DNA of 64,000 bases from Micropterix aruncella (GCA_944548615.1 OX155950.1:38885859-38949858), one strand, 5' to 3'; counted from the stretch's first letter, positions 12,230 through 23,402 are shown. Notes: generated from the sequence alone by a model not told the origin. Numbers and translations are program-made.

Positions 12230-13257
12230 TTATATCATCTGTCGTATTTTGGCGAAATAAGATTTTTATATAAGTGTTTTACAAACAGATGGAAATACTA
12301 ATAAAATATTTGTAGGTGATGGCACTGACGTAGTGAATATCTTTCCATTTGGTCAAGGTGTACTCGATGTATGTATTTCAAATTAAGGTCTATAAATGTG
12401 AATAAATTTATAGAACGAAATTTGAAAATTGTATGATTTTCAATGAGGTGTTTTCGAGTTAAAAAAAATCATAGACCTTAAATTGTTGTTTAATATAATT
12501 TAATTTATCACTTTAATTTTTCGGACTAATTAATCGATTTGAATCAGAACTTATTAAATAAATTTGGTTAGTTTGATTAGAACGTGGTTTGTATATTATT
12601 TTTTATAAATTGTTATTTATTAACAAATAATTTGACATAGATAGGTATTTTTGTAATTCATTATAGTCTTATTATGGTCCCATCTGGAATTTTCAGAAGC
12701 TGCAAGAACCTGGGCCTGACAAAATAACCATGTTCAATAATAAGAGAAATCTCGAAGTATAGCTAATATAATAATAAATTGACAGCTATTAATTAAGCGT
12801 AGCTTATAGACATTGTCGTAAAAGTAGGTACTTAAGTAATTAAATTAAAAATGTTTAAATAAAGTTTTTCAAAAATAGATCGTATATTTTGGCGTTTCTT
12901 CAAAACAATGTTCACGAAAATAAATTAAGAAACCCAACAAATACATAATAAAAATATCCCAGGAAATAAATCAAGAACTAATATTAAAACAAATAAATTT
13001 GAATATTTCATGTAATGCCATAGTTTGCCATGGGCCATAGTTTAACAACGACTAGACAAAAAGCATTTATTTTTAAAAAAATATAACTATTTTGACATAT
13101 TATTTATTCGTGCACATTGACTGATTTTAAAAATATCCAGTCGTATCCCGGCCCAATTTCTCAAATTCTCTTTGAGACAAGAAGGCCCCGTCCGTCCGTC
13201 CGTTGCAACTGGATATCAGAGACTATTCTCGTAATCACTAGAGAGAAATGGTAAATG
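12230..13257. other. AT-rich intergenic sequence with a weak inverted repeat
   Basis: No gene was recognised. TTAAGGTCTAT (near 12383) and ATAGACCTTAA (near 12472) form a short inverted repeat, perhaps a decayed MITE. Confidence 0.35.
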
Positions 13258-13260
13258 TAA

Positions 13261-13536
13261 GGGGCTCTTTATACGATCAAGCATGCTTGTCAATCATCGC
13301 GTCGTGGGCTAGGAAGGGGTCGTAAACCGCAGGAAATATTCAAATATTTTTTTGTTTTATATTTACTAAAAATGCCTAATTTTGTAGTTTATATCAAACA
13401 GTTACTTCTAATTAAGCTGACTTCCTGGCATACAACTACAAAATTAGGCATTTATGGTATATATTAAAAAATATATTTGCATATATCCTGCAGTTTACCA
13501 TCCATCCATACCATCCTTGATCGTCTAGAGAGCCCC
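13261..13536. mobile_element. Foldback MITE flanked by TAA (PIF/Harbinger-like)
   Basis: The element starts GGGGCTCTTTATACGATCAA and ends TTGATCGTCTAGAGAGCCCC, which are near-perfect terminal inverted repeats. Flanks are TAA at 13258-13260 and 13537-13539, matching the 3-bp target duplication of PIF/Harbinger transposons. The interior is also palindromic: AAATGCCTAATTTTGTAGTT pairs perfectly with AACTACAAAATTAGGCATTT (20 bp), so the whole 276 bp folds back. No coding capacity. The superfamily is an inference from TSD and terminal G-run only. Confidence 0.7.
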
Positions 13537-13539
13537 TAA

Positions 13540-15180
13540 AACTTTTCGATTTCGTTTAAAACGGGTTATCCGCTCCTCATTTTGTATAGTTTATTTACTG
13601 TTTATTTTTTTTATTTAATTTGTTCAATTTTCAATTACCTACATTCATAAAAATCGCCATTTTCAAACACTATTGACGAATGTGTGCGCTGCGCCAGGTT
13701 TGAAATGTCAAACGATCCGTGTGCAAGATGCCGAAATGCCGTTTTATTCATGATGAATTGTTAAGATGAAAGAGTCTTAAATAATCAATAATAAATACGA
13801 CTTCGGTTATTTTCTTTTAATATAAAGTATAATTTAGGTAATATTAGCGCTGGTAGCTGCTAATTTTTCCAACTAGAAGGAAAATGAGCCAACAAGCTTG
13901 GGCCAGCTTCGCTATATGTACTATTTCAATTTTATTGGTTTTATTACTATAGCAGTTGGGAGATGTATGATTGATTGTAAAATCTATCAACTATATCGTA
14001 CATCGTACAAAATCAGCTGTGACCCATTTTCATTCTTTAAATTTTCTCTTGAAATTTTAAAGTCTTGAAAAAGGTAGGTACTACGACATTTTAGACTGCT
14101 GTATGACTTCATCGAAACATTCCTGAAAACGCTGTTTTGTAACGTGAGCCGTGCGCCCGCCCGTTCCCGGTGCTGCATAAAACGTCAACGTCAAATCGCC
14201 CTTGCTACGTATCAAATAAATCAGGATATATTTGCTAAAATTAAGAAGTCTTATCAGATCACCCTGAGTTATTTTCTTTCGAACGTTGTTTAGTCCAAGC
14301 AATTAGAGGTTCATGATTGTGTAGTCCAAGCAATCTGTATTATATTATAGCATTTTGAATCTGTTCACTTGTAATTACATGATGACCGATGTTTGCAGCT
14401 TCAAAAATGTTTAAACTCAAGCTATTGAATAGTGAGGTATTTGCATATTTATTTATGTGTCTATTTATTTACTTATTTAGAATAATAGGCACACACACAT
14501 TACTCTAACAAATACATTAAATATTACTAAGATTTTCACATAATTTCTTATTAAAGCATAATATTCCCTGTGTACTTCGTAAGCAAAATTAATTACAATT
14601 ACAAATTAATTACTATGTGCCGTTTACCTGACGTATCATAAAAAGGAATAATGTAAACAACTCTAAACATCAAAATTATTAATATTAATTAGCATTATAA
14701 AAAGTATACATATTGTATGTCTTGTGATAGAAAATTAGTTTTAAATAATCATATCGATTCATTAGTCCATTAAATTACAGCAAAAAAAATATAAATAAAA
14801 CATTTAATTTCTTTTGTTCAAATATTTATTTTAGAATAAAGTAAATACTCATTTATTTCTAAAATATTCATTTTATAATTAAGCATATACCCAAGGATAA
14901 AGAGTAAATCGTGATAAATCTATAGTGAGCACTATGCAGAGAGAAGAGAGGTATTCAAATCCCAACATGATGTTTCCCAAGCATAAGCCAAAATCCAAAC
15001 ACATGTATATGTATATACTTTATATATTGAATACAGCTTTCCTTAAATTTCAAATAATCGCTGCAGTGTCGAGGTTGGGCAAAAACCACGTCAAAAGCTT
15101 TAAATACAAATTCCGATCTTTGTCAAATGCCTCTCAACCGCTAGTAACAAAGGAACACAAAGTAAATGTCGTTGACATGA
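13540..15180. other. AT-rich intergenic sequence, no gene recognised
   Basis: Several frames of 60-118 codons occur (13987-14302 minus, 14925-15281 plus) but none shows a known motif, splice context or conserved copy. Confidence 0.4.
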
Positions 15181-15235
15181 CCCCCCCCCCCCCTCCCCCT
15201 CTTTCCCCTTTCCCCCACCCTATCCCCTCTCAGTG
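15181..15235 (+). repeat. Polypyrimidine tract (C-rich)
   Basis: A run of about 13 C followed by C/T-only sequence for about 55 bp. Low complexity. Confidence 0.8.
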
Positions 15236-15479
15236 CTGTATTTTCCATCATATCATCTACTTTACGTTGTGCTACAAGTAGATAATTTGAAACTAGAACA
15301 CTGTGTTGCATACTGTTTTCGCATAATTTTGGATAATGATTTATTTATCAACATAGAAAAATATAGTTCATAATATCCTATAAGGTACACCGGCCAGGAA
15401 TAGCCCTCTTTTGGAACACAAATATATAGCGTGTTGTTTGTTTGTTTGGTAAATGAGTCTCTATTTGATAATATAAATC

Positions 15480-15925
15480 GTATTGGATTACTCATTGGTT
15501 TACTACGATTTGTCAGCTAGGATTTTACTACGAAACGCAACGTATAGATGGCACTCATAGTTCTAAAAATTGATTAGAATTGGAGTAGGAATCTTTTATT
15601 TAACATGATGGCGTTCGTGGCATAGCAATATGGCGGCGCACTATAGATGGCGCTCTAAACACGCATTTACTGTATCCTATCTCGAAATAAAATAATAGTA
15701 TAATAGCAAACGATTTAGATCATACATAGCTCTTATTATTTTAATAATATTTCCTTAAATATTCCACTTTTTAATTTGGTATACAGGTTTCAGTACATAA
15801 TAAATACGCACGTTCAGTTCAGATAGACTAATAGATGGAAATATATCTTTCCGGGTTAATAATGTGATGTAATCACCATATATAAAAATTTCGATAGATG
15901 GCACTAATAGTAGTAGTAAACGGAG
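15480..15925 (+). repeat. Family B copy 3 (partial)
   Basis: Shares TAGGATTTTACTACGAAACGCAACG and the following AAAAATTGATTA, ATAGATGGCGCTC and TATATAAAAATTTCGATAGATGG landmarks with the copies at 328 and 3128. Confidence 0.55.
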
Positions 15926-15959
15926 TGGGGGGGCTAGTTTCCAGCCCTTGATGTCACCT

Positions 15960-16016
15960 GGATCTATAAGATCTTTTGTAACTACCCACTTTATTGTTGG
16001 GTCAGGGGTCAGCTAG
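15960..16016 (+). mobile_element. Candidate Helitron 3' terminus
   Basis: A hairpin ACCCA...TGGGT is followed by CAGGGGTCAGCTAG and a T, the form of a lepidopteran Helitron 3' end (compare GGGTCAGCTAG at 4297-4306). No matching 5' end was found, so the left limit is unknown. Confidence 0.45.
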
Positions 16017-16017
16017 T

Positions 16018-17040
16018 AGCCCGGTACTACTTACCAGTCCAAGCAGATCACTGACCTATAAGTTAGGCAGATCTCTGGTATCGAGGAATGCTCGTCCCAG
16101 TAAACTGTATCTTTTTGTAACGAGGCCTGGGCAGCGATCAACGATGTGTATGTTGTATTCAGGTTCTTCGCCACATATTCGGCAGTCCTTGCTCTCGGTC
16201 AAGCCAAAGTTGAATAGATGTTCTCTAAGGGTCGTGTGTCCGGTGAGGATACCGAGAGTGGTTCTAAGGTTCTTCTTGCTGAAGTACGGCCTTGGTTTTC
16301 TTTTGAAGTGGTTGCTCCATCATGGCTTTTGCCTTCTATTTCCAGGTGTTCCTATTCCATGTTCCTTTGCCCGATGTTCCTACTCCAAGCAATCCCTGAT
16401 GATTTCCTAACTGTAGCGAAGGGGACCCCAACAACTGGCCCCACCGGGTATTCCAGTGTGCCCAGTTTTGCCAGTCTGTCGGCCTCTTCGTTGCCGGGTA
16501 TGCCTTGATGGCCCGGTATTTTGTTAAGGTGATTTTGATCATCAGGTGGCCATATTAAGGTGATTTTGTTGGATTTTCCCAATTTGTTGAGCTCTTGCAT
16601 GCCGTCCCAGATCACAAAGGATTCTGTGGTGGCTTTAGCCAGAGCGCCCAGTGCTGTCCTGCTGCCTCAAGTCAACTTTGGAGTTTTTCGCAAACCAATA
16701 TGGCAAACACCTCGGCTTGGAAAACCGTGGCATATTGTCCAATGGGGATGATGATTCTGTGGTTGGTTTTGGGTCCGTACACGCCTGCCTCAAAACTTCC
16801 ATTTATTTCTGATCCGTCGGTGAACCAGAGGTCTGCGTTGTGGATTTGGATCCACTGCGGATTCTTTGTCTTGCCTGGTGGGGATTAGAATTTTATAGGA
16901 CTACTACCAAAAAATTTTTTAGTAGTCGATGCTGGGTCAGGGTGAATGGGCTTTTGTGGAGGAGGTTAAGCTCGGGATGGTTGTGCCCTTCTCGCTTCCA
17001 CTCGCCCAAAACTTCAGTCTATATTCTGTAAGTCTGGCGG
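16018..17040 (-). pseudogene. LINE RNase H domain and C-terminus, degenerate
   Basis: On the minus strand the sequence reads WFTDGSEINGSFEAGVYGP (first RNase H Asp) and FQAEVFAIL (Glu), then a frameshifted middle part. The conserved KIPGHQGIPGNEEADRLAK (His, Asp) of RNase H type I follows at about 16545-16480. Further down comes a Cys/His-type tail, CRICGEEPEYNIHIVDRCPG, near 16150. These are the last domains of RNase H-bearing non-LTR retrotransposons (I/R1/LOA-like). Frameshifts, stops and a small internal duplication (TTAAGGTGATTTTG twice near 16530-16570) make it dead. RT is absent. Confidence 0.7.
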
Positions 17041-17430
17041 AGTGAATTATGATGCCACTAAACTGAATATTATTATGAATTATGATTGGATAAATTATTG
17101 GATTTTTATAATAAAGCAGAGGGTGCGGAAATGTGTCTGTTATTTACTTACTATTAGTTTCTTCTGTAACTATGGCCCGACTCGAATTATATAACTAGGG
17201 ATGTGTAGTATTCTTCCTGATCAAAATCAGTTAGCTATTATATATTTGGATCTATTGTATAGTAAGCTATTGTATATTGGATATTTGAAGAGTCAAATAA
17301 GAACTTTGCTGTATACAATTTATCACTTTATATAAGTAGGTATTGTCATTTATCTGTAACTCCTATGTATATATTATTACATATTTTATTATATATGTAT
17401 TATGTATGTATGTATATGTATGTATTTATA
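17041..17430. other. AT-rich flank of the TIR transposon
   Basis: No gene seen. The last 50 bp are (TATG)-like and lead into the left terminal inverted repeat. Confidence 0.4.
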
Positions 17431-17453
17431 TATCGATACACCAGTACCAAACT
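17431..17453 (+). repeat. Left terminal inverted repeat
   Basis: Reads TATCGATACACCAGTACCAA then ACT. It pairs with 21923-21945 with a single mismatch. Confidence 0.8.
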
Positions 17454-17820
17454 CCCACAACTCAAAAAACCATTATCTCGAGAAAACAATGATTAAAGTT
17501 TCAGGCAAGTGTTAACACTCAATGCACATTGTTTTACACTAAGAAACTTTATTTAATGTTATAGTAATTAGAAAGGATTTAGTATTAGCAAATGTATATA
17601 ATAAAAAAAATGTGATGTTTCATATTAATTTTTGGAGTTTTGAGAGATTTTCGGAGTTACATTTGTTTGGAACTAAAAACTAGACCAACTTGTCTTGTCG
17701 ATTTAGACTTACAAGGAATACATTATTACTGTTTTATTTAAGTAGGGTACTTAGAAAGGCTTTAGTAATGGTAACTATGGATACTCACGACAAATAATAA
17801 TTCAAAAATTAATTACATCA

Positions 17821-17826
17821 TTTATT
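17821..17826 (-). terminator. Poly(A) signal of the transposase-like gene
   Basis: AATAAA on the minus strand, 45 bp past the TAG stop at 17873-17871. Confidence 0.6.
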
Positions 17827-19653
17827 TCCAATTTTGTTACACATACTTCTTTAACTTACTTTTAATATACCTAATCAGAATCTTCTCCATTTTGTTCTTC
17901 ATTACATGGTAAATTGTCATAGAATTCCCAGTAAGACCTAGGAATTGAACCAGCCTTGCATAAGGAGAGCAGATCTTTCTTTTTTGCTGCCGAGATACCC
18001 GGTGGACGTTGATAAGCCGGCTGAAAGGTTGGCTCCGCTTGCGTTCTCCTTGATCTGCGATGGACGTCAATTTTTTTAAACTCTTCATTAAAGAAGGAAT
18101 TTTTATAGAAAATTATGTTAGGTGCTGTTTTTTCCACTTTCACAATATGGATGTCATTCCACTTTACTGCCTCACCATCTTCATTTTTTACGAAATTGTC
18201 ACTTTTCTTAACTAACGCCTTAATATTAAAAAATTCAACGATTTCATTGGTCCTGTATGGATTTCCATTTTTCTTTGCCAAGCTTATTATAGGTAGAAGT
18301 TGCGTTGGTACAAATAGGGACCCTGCTTTGAGAGCCCTCTTTTTTTCTTTTTCTATCATGGCATGCATCGAGTCACCTTCGTTTTGTGAATGGCCCACGA
18401 TGAAAAATTTATGCGTAATAGAATCAATATCCATGTTTCGAACGCAGAATAGATACAATGCCATTATAAATTTATTTTTATTTTGGCCCGGACAATTATC
18501 GGAGTAGAAGATAACTTTTTTGTTAGTGCTGTCCTTAAGGTAAAGATAAAGGCAGCTGCCAATTTCATTTACACCTCGACGGGCAATCCCTTCGTGCCAA
18601 AAATAGCTGTATCCTTGTTTTTCTTTAATATCAAATATAGTAAAATTAAAACAGGATAGTCTACGTTTATAGAAGAAATCATTTCTACTTCCCTCTGGTA
18701 CTGTAATTACAGCTTGCAGATCGAAGCAACTAACAGTAGTATGCTGAGAGGAATTTCTGACATCGTTTTCTTTCTCGATCCGACTCTTTTCCTTTTCGTG
18801 TATGTGTGAATTATCATCTTGTTTTACCAATTTTTCTGTAGCACTCATATTTTCATAGTTTTGACATGTACAACATGCATCCTTCTTCGGTTTATAGAAA
18901 GAAATGTTTTAATCTGTATTAAATAAGGTTTCATACATGTGTTTTTTTAAAGGTGGACTATCATTTTCTGTGCATTTAATCAAGTACTGTCGATACATCT
19001 CCGATAATGTTAAATTGCCCTGTATATACTGTTTTTCAGTTCGAGCTCTGCAATAGTGAGCTTCCATCACCGGAAAAGCTTCTATGTGTTTGCGGGCAAT
19101 TTTTTTTACATCCTCATCAATCCTTGCCCTTCCAGCATTAGGATAACCACCTCTTTTATCCTTCTCAACAAACCCTTCACTTGTCTTCTTTTTTTGGGCC
19201 GTTATAATAACGTCGCTGCTTATGTCCAATGTATTTATGAAATATGTTTTGCACACCCTTATGTTAATATCACATACATTGAAGTAATATGCAAAATTGT
19301 TTGATCGAGTACTACCCGGCTTCTTCACTGCATATTTAGGTACAACGGGCTGCATATGTCCGACCAGGAAGTCTCGTTGTCGGTTGACATCACCTAGTTT
19401 CCAGTAGCATTTGTGTATTTCCTGTCGTGTTTCATTGTCTATTTTGGTGGGACACTTCAGGCGACATTTTTCACTGCAGGTATTCTGTACTTTTCTTTTG
19501 GAAATTTCTTTTCCACGCGAGTTTATGTATGCTTCTCCGAGATTGCGATTATTTTTTTTTTAATTTTTAGTCCAGTTATTTGGGTTGCGTAATCTCTTTC
19601 GTGTTTTGGGTTTCTCTTCATTCGTTTGACCTGGTGTATTATTTTGAACTGTC

Positions 19654-19905
19654 GGCTGTGGTGGAGACGGCGGTTGTGGGGGAATTAGTAATTGCGGTAG
19701 AAGCGGCGATGGTGAAGGACTGTTTGAAATTTCATCACTCGACGATTCAGGAATACATACATTTGATGAACAACCGACAGGCTGTGGTGGGGACGGCGGT
19801 TGTGGGGGAATTAGTAATTGCGGTAGAAGCGGCGATGGTGAAGGACTGTTTGAAATTTCATCACTCGACGTTTCAGGAATATATACATCTGATGAACCAA
19901 CTGAA
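19654..19905 (-). repeat. 126-bp in-frame tandem duplication inside exon 4
   Basis: Two copies with period 126 bp (42 codons), for example GGCTGTG starting at 19654 and 19780, nearly identical. They encode Ser/Pro-rich sequence ending in PPQPPSPPQP. The duplication is recent relative to the element. Confidence 0.85.
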
Positions 19906-20339
19906 AAATCTGTATCACTGCTTGAATCCATGTCTGAGTTTTGCTGAGGTGCCCTCTCTAATGAAGAACCCTGTAATTAAAATGATAATAATTAACATTA
20001 CCTACTAATTTATATTTGCCATTATGCAATGAAAGATATAAAATTGTTATGAAACAGACTACACATTAATAATGTAATTTTGGAAAGCTGCTACGGGGTC
20101 GCTGACTGCTTTAGGGTAGCGACTGCGCGAGAGCAAGATGCTATCGCACTCGCTCAGTTGCTATACATCAATCGTGACAGTGGGTGAATCCATCGTAGCT
20201 ATGCTGACTATAATATAGTGTCATGGTTTTCTCGCGACGTTTTCCTTCATTGAACGAAACTGTTCATTAACAGATATCAATATACCCATGAGAGAAAACA
20301 CCCGCAAATGTAGGTACATATATTTGCAGCACTAGCACT

Positions 20340-20372
20340 GGCAGCTAGCACTGGAACATGCCAGTGCTAGCA
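20340..20372. repeat. Hairpin in intron 3
   Basis: GCTAGCACTGG and CCAGTGCTAGC form an 11-bp perfect stem around AACATG inside the third intron. Purpose unknown. Confidence 0.6.
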
Positions 20373-21657
20373 TTCGAAACCGTATCACTCGACCACGAAT
20401 CTGAATGCCATGAAACTATGTCCATAACAACCTATTCTCTTTGCTTAGCTCATCAACAGTTTAAAAGTTAAAAGTATTACCGGGATAACATTTTTTAATT
20501 CTGTATAAATTCGCTCAGGCATCGTTGCTGACATAAGACACTGATTTTGCATCTCCGAGTAGGATTTGTCATCTTGACTCTCCGCAAGGGAGCGCTCATT
20601 TATGAAGAAACCCTCTTCTAGACAGGTATGCTCATTTATTTCTGACCCAGGATACTGTAATAAAAAAAATCATAAAATAAAATTGCCATTGCACTAACAA
20701 GATGATTGGACAAGCATGGACGGAGTACATTTTAGTGTTTAGAAAGAAAGCTGCGAAAGTGTTCCAGGGTCATGAGGAGTTTCATTCACCATTATCTCTG
20801 CCTCCTTATAGTGATCCTCAGGCTTGAGTTAGTATATAATAATACCTATTATTTTTAAAGTCGTGTCACTTAAATAAAATCTATGTAATTAATTGTCATA
20901 AAATCATTACATTGTCTATGGCAGGCTATAATATTACCTGTGTAATATTGTCTGTATCACAATGGGTACGCTCGGAGATCTTCAGGTGTGATGTAGAACC
21001 TAGTACTTCCTTTACAGATGAACGCTCATTTGAACCCCCAAGTAGTGTCGGTGACATAGAACCCTACAACACAAACACAATTGATGTAAAAATAGAAAAA
21101 AATGGAAATATACTCACGGCTTATATCTCGAAACGGATAGCCAGAGGCATCGATCATTATTTCTATGCGATGCATTTCATACGAGCACTCAAACCCACAT
21201 TTCATCTATAAGACATTAGTTAGACCAAACTTGAACATGGATGCATTATAATATTATTCTTTCCATTATTAAACAAATAAGTTCTAGTAATATTTTATTA
21301 TTATCCTAGTTTATTTATTTTTACATAGGAATATAACTCAATTGGCTAGCTCGTATCAAGATACTTTATTTCGTAATGCAAATTGCCATAGAACTCTTGA
21401 ATTTACATTGTTATTTAGGTAAAAAGTTCATAACCTATAACAAAAAACAAATCATGCTTACCTCTTCGTTAGCTGCAGAACTTTCACGAACCATTGTTAA
21501 CAAGTATTCAGTTCTTCCCATTTTACGTTTTTTCCAGTCGGCCACATACATTTTGTCCTAGAAGCGCTGATTTCAAATAAAAACAGGAAAAAATAACCTC
21601 AAAACGGCGCGAAAGCATGAGCTGACACTGACAGGTGAGACCGAACCGACGATGTTG

Positions 21658-21857
21658 CCAGTTCCAAACACCGACATGTCATGTTAAAGGTCTATGGAAT
21701 GAGGTAGATTAGTGCAAAATAACTTCCAAACCCCGTTAACTCGAGTTATTGTAGTATGGAACTGACAAATATGTTTCGAAATTATATTTCCAAAGTAATT
21801 TATGTGCTGTAATTTCTTTTTTCTTGACATTACGGCTTGTAGGTCTTTGGAACTGGT
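21658..21857. promoter_or_regulatory. Subterminal TIR-like motifs upstream of the gene
   Basis: CCAGTTCCAAAC at 21658, TTCCAAAC at 21724, TATGGAACTGAC at 21755 and TTTGGAACTGGT at 21846 repeat the core of the terminal inverted repeat in both orientations. They lie between the start codon and the right end. At the left end, TTTGGAACT occurs once, at 17666. This arrangement is typical of transposase-binding sites; binding is inferred. Confidence 0.55.
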
Positions 21858-21922
21858 AGATATCATCATTTCACACATTTCCTTATACATAACTCAATAC
21901 CGTAAAATTTCAGACTTGCATT

Positions 21923-21945
21923 AGTTTGGAACTGGTGTATCGATA
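21923..21945 (-). repeat. Right terminal inverted repeat
   Basis: Reads AGTTTGGAACTGGTGTATCG then ATA, the inverted partner of 17431-17453. Confidence 0.8.
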
Positions 21946-22139
21946 TATATATGTATATATGTGTATATGATTAAGTATGTGAGCTGCCTAATTAATTCTT
22001 TTATTTAATATTACAACGCTTGGCTATAAGAAATCGCAAAACGATAAGCCCGCCGCTTGTACTAAGTTAATATAAATTTAAGTTTTCTTTACCAATGTAA
22101 GTGTTTTAGCACAACACAAGCATTTTTTAAATTTTTTAA
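21946..22139. other. Flank of the TIR transposon, no gene
   Basis: AT-rich sequence starting with a short (TATG) run. Nothing recognised. Confidence 0.4.
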
Positions 22140-22321
22140 ACAAACACTAATATTATATATGGCAAAACACTAATATTATATATGGCATTCTATCTCTTCG
22201 TATTATTTATGTGGTGTCAACAGTCTATATAAAAATGCGATAGATGGTTCTGATTATAGAATGTTATTTTAGTTTACCATTGGTTAAACTATAGGGTTTT
22301 TGATATTAATCAACTAGAGCT
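22140..22321 (+). repeat. Family B copy 4, left part
   Basis: Matches the family B segment TATATAAAAATGCGATAGATGG and GTTTTTGATATTAATCA. The sequence resumes at 23403 after two family A units. Confidence 0.5.
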
Positions 22322-22742
22322 GTAAGGACTTCAACAGGCGATCCCGTCACCTCACTAAGTTTTAACGATATTAGTTCATTCTGTCTTCCGTGAGGTGAGA
22401 GCAGAAGACTTAAGACGAAACAGTCCACCATCTAGTTACGCTGCAAGCCCGTAAGAGACCGACGCCTTACCACGAGATAACCAGGTTAATCACCCAGCGG
22501 GCTGACACTCGCGCCCTTACAACCAGTTGCAACCAGATTACTCCGGTCTCCTGACTGGTTACGGGTTCGAGGTCGCTTACGCAGTCTTCTACCTTACGTA
22601 GCGATAAAACAGTGTCTACCGAATCTATCGCGGATCACGGCATCCTTTGCCCGGCTGATCACCCGGTATCGGGTAGCCAATTGGTCGTTTTAAGGGCAGC
22701 TGCCGTAAGGTGAACAACTAGACCCGCCCTATAAGAGACAAG
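22322..22742 (-). mobile_element. Family A retroposon, 5'-truncated copy 3
   Basis: Contains only the 3' two thirds of the family (AACAGGCGATCCCGTCACCTCA to CGCCCTATAAGAGACAAG) and abuts copy 4 in the same orientation. It is diverged from the others. Confidence 0.65.
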
Positions 22743-23402
22743 TAGAGTTGTCAACTACAACGGGCGAACCCGTCATCTCAGGAAGTTTTAACTAAATAGT
22801 CGTTCTATCTCCCGTGAAATGAGCGCAGAAAACTTAGGACAAAACAATCCACCGACAAGCACCGCCACATGCCCGTAAGAGGCCAACGCCTTATTCGCGA
22901 GATAGCCAGGAATGTTAACCTGCGGGTATACACTCACGCCCTTACTTCCAGTTGCGACCAGATTACTCCGGTCTTTCGACTAGTTACGAGTTCGAGGTCG
23001 CTTGCGCGGTCCTCACCCTTAAGTAGCGGTGAAATGGTGTCAACTGAATATATCGCGGACCACGGCATCCTTTGCCCGGCTATTCACCCGGAATCGGGTA
23101 GCCGATGGTCTTTTCAAGAGAACTCGCCGTAAGGTCAGTCACCACCCCCGCTCTATAGGAGACAGTACTGTTTCCAGATTCCCCCGCCTCTCAGTCAGAA
23201 TGTACAATCGATTGGCTAACTTCGCACCTTGCGAAAACGTCCAAGAAGATTGACTCCTAGGAAAAAAATGGCCCTCAGGCCAGAGTCCTACCCTGGCTCG
23301 CACTTCTATGTAGAGGCCGCCGGATGGGTGCTGACCCGTGAGTTTGACCGACTCTGGGCAAATGGGTCATAGTAGCCAAACAGCAGCAGGGCCCATTAGC
23401 TC
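22743..23402 (-). mobile_element. Family A retroposon, copy 4
   Basis: Near full length, from GTTGTCAACTACAACGGGCG to GGGCCCATTAGCTC. The pair 3+4 lies inside family B copy 4, whose sequence continues on the right as AATATCAATAAGTCCTTTATA. GATATTAATCA on the left and AATATCAATA on the right could be a decayed target duplication. Confidence 0.7.

Larger units (their letters stand above)
17871..21551 (-). pseudogene. Spliced DDE-like transposase candidate with two nonsense codons
   Basis: The gene is read on the minus strand as four exons: 21551-21462, 21063-20938, 20654-20481 and 19970-17871. All introns (398, 283 and 510 bp) are phase 0 with GT...AG ends (GTAAGC, GTAATA, GTAATA donors; TTGTAG, TTACAG, TTACAG acceptors). 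That gives 829 codons starting MYVADWKKRKMGR. Residues 131-260 are Ser/Pro-rich and probably disordered, with a 42-residue tandem repeat. A Cys-rich segment CSEKCRLKCP follows, then YKPKKDACCTC, then a C-terminal domain with FDLQAV (D547), FYSDNCPGQNKNK (D621) and GHSQNEGDS (E661/D663). That spacing suits a DDE/RNase H fold. The family resembles uncharacterised arthropod proteins with a C-terminal DUF7869-type domain, a recollection not a search. In-frame TAA codons at 19562-19560 and 18911-18909 break an otherwise intact frame. A poly(A) signal lies at 17826-17821. Confidence 0.75.
17431..21945. mobile_element. 4.5-kb DNA transposon candidate with 23-bp TIRs
   Basis: The left end 17431-17453 and right end 21923-21945 are inverted repeats of 23 bp with one mismatch. 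The core of both is ACACCAGTNCCAAACT, preceded outward by the palindromic TATCGATA. That palindrome may be part of the TIR or an 8-bp target duplication; TATA flanks both ends, and the AT-rich setting prevents a clean choice. Inside lies one spliced minus-strand gene filling most of the element, with promoter-side sequence at the right end. Shortened TIR-like motifs (TTTGGAACTGG or reverse) recur near the right end and once near the left end, as expected for transposase-binding sites. I do not recognise it as a named superfamily. Confidence 0.75.

Noticed and set aside
18115..18507. 130-codon plus-strand frame
   Set aside because: It is the antisense shadow of the transposase-like gene's exon 4; the same applies to 19056-19304 and 19580-20008.
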